Below are positions 56,464 through 60,170 of a DNA stretch of 60,170 bases, piece after piece (the stretch's first letter is position 1; each line of letters begins with the position of its first letter). The translations under genes and the position numbers were made by a program. The stretch comes from Micromonospora parastrephiae (GTDB lineage: Bacteria; Actinomycetota; Actinomycetes; Mycobacteriales; Micromonosporaceae), in contig NZ_JAEVHM010000015.1 of the NCBI RefSeq assembly GCF_016802865.1, positions 1-60,170 of the forward strand, given 5' to 3'. Below the pieces are notes generated by a model that was not told the origin of the DNA, did not search any database, and saw only the letters and a list, made by a program, of their open reading frames with translations.

Positions 56464-58420
56464 CCGCTGAAAACATCTCCTCGAAATCCAGACCGGCCTC
56501 TACGCGCATTTCGAGGGATTCTCCACGGCAGATGAGGCTGACCCGATCGAGCGCACGAAGTAGCGCGGCCTCAGGGCGGTGATCGCCTTGGTCGTCGACC
56601 ATGTCAACCCGGTCAGCAGTAGAAAGGTGGTCGGCAAGACGTTGCGCGAAGCGCCCTTTTCCCTTCGCCTCGATGTAGTCAACTAATGAGCGACGCACGT
56701 CAAGGCCACCCCCTCTATATATATCGTCGATAAAACCATTGAATTTAATGGCTACACGTTCACTGAATAACTCAGAGGCTGCTTCTTTGAAAGACTCCGG
56801 AAAGAGCTTAACTAGATCGGTCTCAAGGGTGGTGTCACCGACGTATATTTCCTCTGCCGCAAGTTCATCAACGAGAAGTTTCCTCGTCTCCAAATCCATA
56901 GCCACGTGGCCGTCTCGACGGGGGCGGAGTGGAAACTTCCCCTGTTCTCGCAACTTTTTCGATAGAGGCCGGTTGTACATGAGCCGGAGAGCCCGACTGA
57001 GGCCCGAGGTAGTAGCCGGGAACTCTTCAATATCCCGGTCACCGTCGGTAATCGCCACGTGCGGGATGTCAAGACCGCTCGGGCCGAGGAGATTCTTATA
57101 CGGCTGGAAGTCGGTACCTTGGACGGATACCACGCTCACACCGTGATCGGTGAGGTCGAAACCGTAGGCAGCCGCAATCGCTGGAACTATGTAGCGTTCC
57201 GCATCACCCTCGACCAGGACGACAACCCGCGCGAAAATAAGTTCTGCCCGCGTTGCATCCATATAACGCTCAAGGTCACGCACCTGCTCCCTCGAAAGTA
57301 AGGAAGCGGGGGCAGTGGTAGCGACGGTTCCACCGTCGGTGGACCGGAGCAGGACTATGCTGGGCAAGGGCGCAACAGCCGCTACATGCGGACTATGCGA
57401 CGTCAGAATTAGTGCCGGTTCCGCGCGAAGGAGGTAGCCAAACAGGCGACGCTGAATCTGAACATGCAGGTGTGCTTCCGGCTCCTCGACTCCCAAGATC
57501 GTTGTCACATGCTCTCGGGAAGACCTTCTTGCCGCTACGGCTTGGAGGAGGAGGGCAAGATAGATGACGTTGGCCGTTCCCAGGCTGGTATCAGGCATTC
57601 CTCGGCGTCGGGCATCGTCCGCGAACAGCCGGATCTGGCGAAGAAGTTGATGAGGTAGCGCTGGAGCAATACCTAAAGTTGGGCTGACCGGCAACGCGGA
57701 GCCAATCATGTCCTCAGTCTGCTTCCGTACAGCCTGTTGCAGGTCCGATATCGCTTGATCGGTCAGGAGGTCTTCGGTTGCAGCGGTTACGTCGGCCGCA
57801 GCCCCCTCCAATATCTGCTGGTCAGGCTTTACCCGATCAAGCAGTTCTCGAAGCGGGGACTTTCGCCGGGTAAGCTCGTCCGTTGCATCCCGCAGGGCGG
57901 GGAGCACTCTGATCCCGATGTATCGGCGCGGCTCCGTACGCAGCGGCCGCGCACTTTCGGTGGCTCCTCCGAGTACCTGCCAGTCGTAGTCATCAATTGA
58001 GACGGCTGGCTGCTCTTGCGCGCCTGAGTCGTTTTCCTGTTCGTCGTCGTCTGAGCGGATTTCCTCCGATGGCTCGTATACGTACTCGATGCGCGCGACA
58101 GCGGGCTCGACAGTTAATAGGCAGTCTGCAAGGACGGCCAGCGCCTTCTCATCCTCTCCGAAGCCGGCGAGGTCTATGATGATCCGTACCTTCTCACCAA
58201 CGCAAGGTCCCGCCCCGTCGTCGTAGAGGTCATCCTCACGGAGCCGTCTTGCGCTGTCCGGCAAGTCAGGGTCAAGGATGATCCTTAAGGCGTGCAGAAG
58301 GTTGCTCTTTCCTACGTTGTTGGCCCCCACAACGACCGCAGTGGCAGGAAATGGGTCGATAAGCAGATGCTTGAAGTTCCGAAAGTTTTCTACCTCGACA
58401 CGGCTGATATGCAGGGGCAT
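56441..58420 (-). CDS. gajA: OLD-family ATP-dependent endonuclease, Gabija GajA-type
   Basis: A 659-residue ABC-ATPase/TOPRIM nuclease. I start at ATG 58420, which has GGAGG upstream and gives MPLHISRVEVENFRNF; an ATG 36 bases earlier lacks a site. Walker A is GANNVGKSN (32-40), signature region LGTANVIYLAL (280-290), Walker B ILGVEEPEAHLH with Glu312/313, and switch SHSPH (341-345). The TOPRIM nuclease has VLVEGDAER (Glu404) and AITDGDRD (Asp459, Asp461). In Gabija, this subunit is held off by cellular nucleotides and cuts DNA when they drop on infection. Followed by the helicase with overlap; the pair is class 2 OLD plus UvrD. Confidence 0.88.
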   Translation of the reverse strand: MPLHISRVEVENFRNFKHLLIDPFPATAVVVGANNVGKSNLLHALRIILDPDLPDSARRLREDDLYDDGAGPCVGEKVRIIIDLAGFGEDEKALAVLADCLLTVEPAVARIEYVYEPSEEIRSDDDEQENDSGAQEQPAVSIDDYDWQVLGGATESARPLRTEPRRYIGIRVLPALRDATDELTRRKSPLRELLDRVKPDQQILEGAAADVTAATEDLLTDQAISDLQQAVRKQTEDMIGSALPVSPTLGIAPALPHQLLRQIRLFADDARRRGMPDTSLGTANVIYLALLLQAVAARRSSREHVTTILGVEEPEAHLHVQIQRRLFGYLLRAEPALILTSHSPHVAAVAPLPSIVLLRSTDGGTVATTAPASLLSREQVRDLERYMDATRAELIFARVVVLVEGDAERYIVPAIAAAYGFDLTDHGVSVVSVQGTDFQPYKNLLGPSGLDIPHVAITDGDRDIEEFPATTSGLSRALRLMYNRPLSKKLREQGKFPLRPRRDGHVAMDLETRKLLVDELAAEEIYVGDTTLETDLVKLFPESFKEAASELFSERVAIKFNGFIDDIYRGGGLDVRRSLVDYIEAKGKGRFAQRLADHLSTADRVDMVDDQGDHRPEAALLRALDRVSLICRGESLEMRVEAGLDFEEMFSADGGAAGE

Positions 58421-58632
58421 AGAGACGTCCTCCAAGATACGCGCAAGCGGCATCATTCTAACGAAACCTAAACGATAACGGCTTGGGTGAGCGCCTCCAA
58501 TCGAGCCAACGGAGCGATCCGAGTCAGATTTACGACTGCGAGGACGGGCAAGTCAGTCAAAGGGTGGCGTGCGATAGAAGCGCGACTACCTGCCCGGTGC
58601 GCCACCGAAGCGCTCGATAGCCTCTGGCAAGG

Positions 58633-59202
58633 TCAGGACCTGTTGGGTGACTCCGGCGACAGCTTGATGAGCGTGGTGGGGATGTCGGATAGCCCGATCA
58701 CCTGACCGGGACCGATGAAGCGTCGTGCGACCAGCAGTCCCGCTTCGTGCACCTCCGCGCCCGCATGACTGGCTGACGCGTCTGCGATCAGCCATGGAGT
58801 GTAATCCTCCTCGAACGCGTCCACGGCCCCTTTCAAGACGCAGCTTTCGGTAGCGATCCCGCAGAAGTAGAACTCGTCCCATCCGCGCTGCTTGAATAGC
58901 GCCATACCCTCCTGGGTAAATGGGCTATAGATCCTCTTATCGAGGGTTACACCCCGTTCTACGTACGGGCGCAACTCCGGCACGAAATCAATGTCGGGGG
59001 ACGACTGGAGTCGCTGCCAACCAAAGAACCGCTCGAAAGGACTGCCCGGGTAGTTCAGATACCGGGTGAAAAGCGTGTCACCGCCGGCTGCCTGCCAGCG
59101 ACGCACCAGGTCGACAACGACAGGAACGATGTGCGCTGACTGTTCGCGCACGAAGCCGTTTTGCATGTCGATCACGACAAGTACCGGGCGACCGGATGTC
59201 AT
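58633..59202 (-). CDS. Isochorismatase-family cysteine hydrolase
   Basis: A 189-residue Rossmann-like hydrolase. The catalytic triad of the family is present: Asp12 in VVIDMQNGF, Lys89 in LDKRIYS and Cys121 in GIATESCVLKG; a cis-peptide-type region precedes the Cys. Such enzymes hydrolyse amides (nicotinamidase, N-carbamoyl compounds) or isochorismate; the exact substrate is not readable. The start at ATG 59202 falls exactly where integrase similarity begins on the other strand. It is upstream of and codirectional with the nuclease-helicase pair (213-bp gap), so it could be a third gene of the island's leftward unit. Confidence 0.85.
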   Translation of the reverse strand: MTSGRPVLVVIDMQNGFVREQSAHIVPVVVDLVRRWQAAGGDTLFTRYLNYPGSPFERFFGWQRLQSSPDIDFVPELRPYVERGVTLDKRIYSPFTQEGMALFKQRGWDEFYFCGIATESCVLKGAVDAFEEDYTPWLIADASASHAGAEVHEAGLLVARRFIGPGQVIGLSDIPTTLIKLSPESPNRS

Positions 59203-59394
59203 TGGGCTGACCTGATGGCCGACGCCGGGGTGCCGGTGCATGTGCTGCGGAAGATCGCGGGTCACGGGTCGCTGACGACGACTCAGCGATATCTGCACCC
59301 TGACCGGCAGTCGATCACAGACGCTGGAACAGCCCTGAGCGCTCACTTGAAGGCTCGCCGGTCCCCAAGTGGTCCCCAGCTACGCGCCGTCTAG
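59203..59394 (+). pseudogene. Tyrosine integrase C-terminal fragment
   Basis: About 64 codons ending at TAG 59392. Visible are WADLMADAGVPVHVLRKIAG followed by HGSLTTTQRYLHPD, giving the second catalytic His and nucleophile Tyr. The Arg-containing boxes and DNA-binding domains are missing. It reads toward the right 43-bp repeat 83 bp away, the normal position of an integrase beside its attachment site. Truncated at the cysteine hydrolase start. Confidence 0.8.
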
Positions 59395-59477
59395 ATCAGC
59401 AAATCTCCACTGTTTCAGTACGAATTAGAGGCCGTTGACCAGGGAGAATATCCCGGTCGACGGCCTCTTTTCGTGCT

Positions 59478-59520
59478 GTCGGGACGGCCGGATTCGAACC
59501 GACGACCCCTTGACCCCCAG
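59478..59520 (-). repeat. Right direct repeat of the island (tRNA-Pro 3' fragment, att-like)
   Basis: Identical over 43 bp to 52515-52557. It covers the anticodon loop, variable region, T-arm and acceptor 3' strand of a proline tRNA with GGG anticodon. The sequence beyond its 3' edge (59521 onward) does not form a D-arm or 5' acceptor, so no complete tRNA is present here either. Confidence 0.8.
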
Positions 59521-60170
59521 TAGTCCGGTGGTCCAGCGGCATGCTCACGCACGTTTGTCCAGGTCACCTGAAGCATAAACCGGCCGAGTAAAGGGGTCCT
59601 CGCGGCACTCCCCCACCGCTGTGGCCTGCCCTGCCGACTGCGCCTAACCCCCAGCTGCCGGCGGTGCAGATTCCGCCGACGCCGCTACAACCCGGCCGCC
59701 AGACGATGGTCCACCGTCACCGGCCATCGCCAGCCTCACCGCAGCCCAGGAGCTACCGCGTTGCTGACGCGACCACCCTCCGGGCGCGGCCCTTGACCCC
59801 GGAGACCTCTACGGCCCCACGCCGCCAACACCACCGGACAGGCACCTGACGGCGCCAGCCCGACCACCACATCACCCCCCGAGCAGCAGTCCGAAACGAA
59901 CCGAAAACGACCGGTAGACGTGCATGGCACCGGATGTCTGGCTCAAAACTGCTATACCTAATCAAGTACGGCCCGGCTGCCGCCGGGCCGCGCGCACGCG
60001 CTACGGCCTACGGCCCCGCGCGCACGCCCACCAACGCCGAACCGTCCAGTCCCGAGCTCGACGATCCACCGGCCGAGGCCGTGACGATCCCTTCACCAAC
60101 AACCCACGGCGGATGCTTCCGGGGATCGACGCCGCACCGCTACGCGGCACGCCACCGCCCACCCACCCAC
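59521..60170. other. Terminal stretch, no gene recognised
   Basis: The last 650 bp carry only short, Pro/Arg-rich open frames without ribosome sites. A GC hairpin CGGCCCGG-CTGCCG-CCGGGCCG (59969-59990) follows an AT-rich patch and is itself followed by two copies of CCGCGCGCACGC about 28 bp apart. It could be a terminator or part of another element's end beyond the window. Confidence 0.35.

Larger units (their letters stand above)
52515..59520. mobile_element. 7-kb genomic island with Gabija-type defence genes, bounded by 43-bp direct repeats
   Basis: Identical 43-bp repeats at 52515-52557 and 59478-59520 flank the segment and match the 3' part of a tRNA gene, the classic target of site-specific integrases. 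A tyrosine-integrase C-terminal fragment lies 83 bp inside the right repeat. Contents are a two-TM nuclease-like protein, UvrD-like helicase, OLD-family nuclease and a cysteine hydrolase. The island genes use more A/T in codons than the flanks. Because the integrase is truncated, the island is probably fixed or mobilised only in trans. Confidence 0.75.

Noticed and set aside
59478..59520. Functional tRNA-Pro gene
   Set aside because: Only the 3' part (anticodon loop to acceptor) is present; no D-arm or 5' acceptor strand adjacent.
59969..60030. Linear-replicon telomere or transfer origin
   Set aside because: One hairpin and a short direct repeat are not enough, and no rep, tap/tpg or tra genes are visible.

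Overview
The window is high-GC DNA with frequent GTG/TTG starts, tightly overlapping genes and many decayed insertion sequences. It suggests an actinomycete, probably of the Micromonosporaceae; this is inferred from style and gene content, and no 16S or other taxonomic marker is present.

Region 1 (about 0.5-35.6 kb) is a compact, apparently complete glycosylated-polyketide gene cluster of five transcription units. Leftward from 21033: a flavin halogenase, a CPA2-type cation/proton antiporter, three type I PKS genes (four KS domains in all), a type II thioesterase and an AraC regulator, nearly all translationally coupled. Rightward from 21253: a macrolide-type glycosyltransferase, its heme-less P450-like partner, then a deoxyaminosugar set (3-C-methyltransferase, epimerase, C3 aminotransferase, N-methyltransferase, 4-ketoreductase). 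A leftward pair encodes a P450 and a NodU/CmcH-type O-carbamoyltransferase. A rightward trio encodes an FAD monooxygenase, an NDP-hexose 2,3-dehydratase and a methyltransferase. Together they predict a short, chlorinated, oxidised and carbamoylated polyketide bearing an N-methylated vancosamine-type sugar. Odd points: two of the four PKS modules have no AT domain; there is no loading module and no terminal thioesterase; dTDP-glucose synthase and 4,6-dehydratase are absent; and the first PKS gene and the antiporter each carry what looks like a one-base deletion.

The cluster is bracketed by scars of mobile DNA: an IS701-type fragment on the left (about 0.3-0.4 kb) and a tyrosine-integrase C-terminal fragment on the right (35.6-35.9 kb).

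Region 2 (36-52.5 kb) is accessory chromosome: a DinB-like protein, a secreted GH43-type glycosidase with its promoter/operator, an EamA exporter with divergent LysR regulator, a membrane protein, a secreted S15 peptidase, a Nudix hydrolase and a large polytopic membrane protein. Between them lie IS630, ISAs1, IS5 and IS701 remnants and truncated GNAT and dihydrofolate-reductase-like genes.

Region 3 (52.5-59.5 kb) is a 7-kb genomic island between two identical 43-bp direct repeats that match the 3' part of a tRNA-Pro gene. It carries an OLD-family nuclease plus UvrD-like helicase pair (a Gabija-type anti-phage system), a two-TM protein with a restriction-endonuclease-like C-terminus, a cysteine hydrolase and the tail of an integrase. 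Base composition drops visibly inside the island. The last 650 bp hold no gene I recognise.
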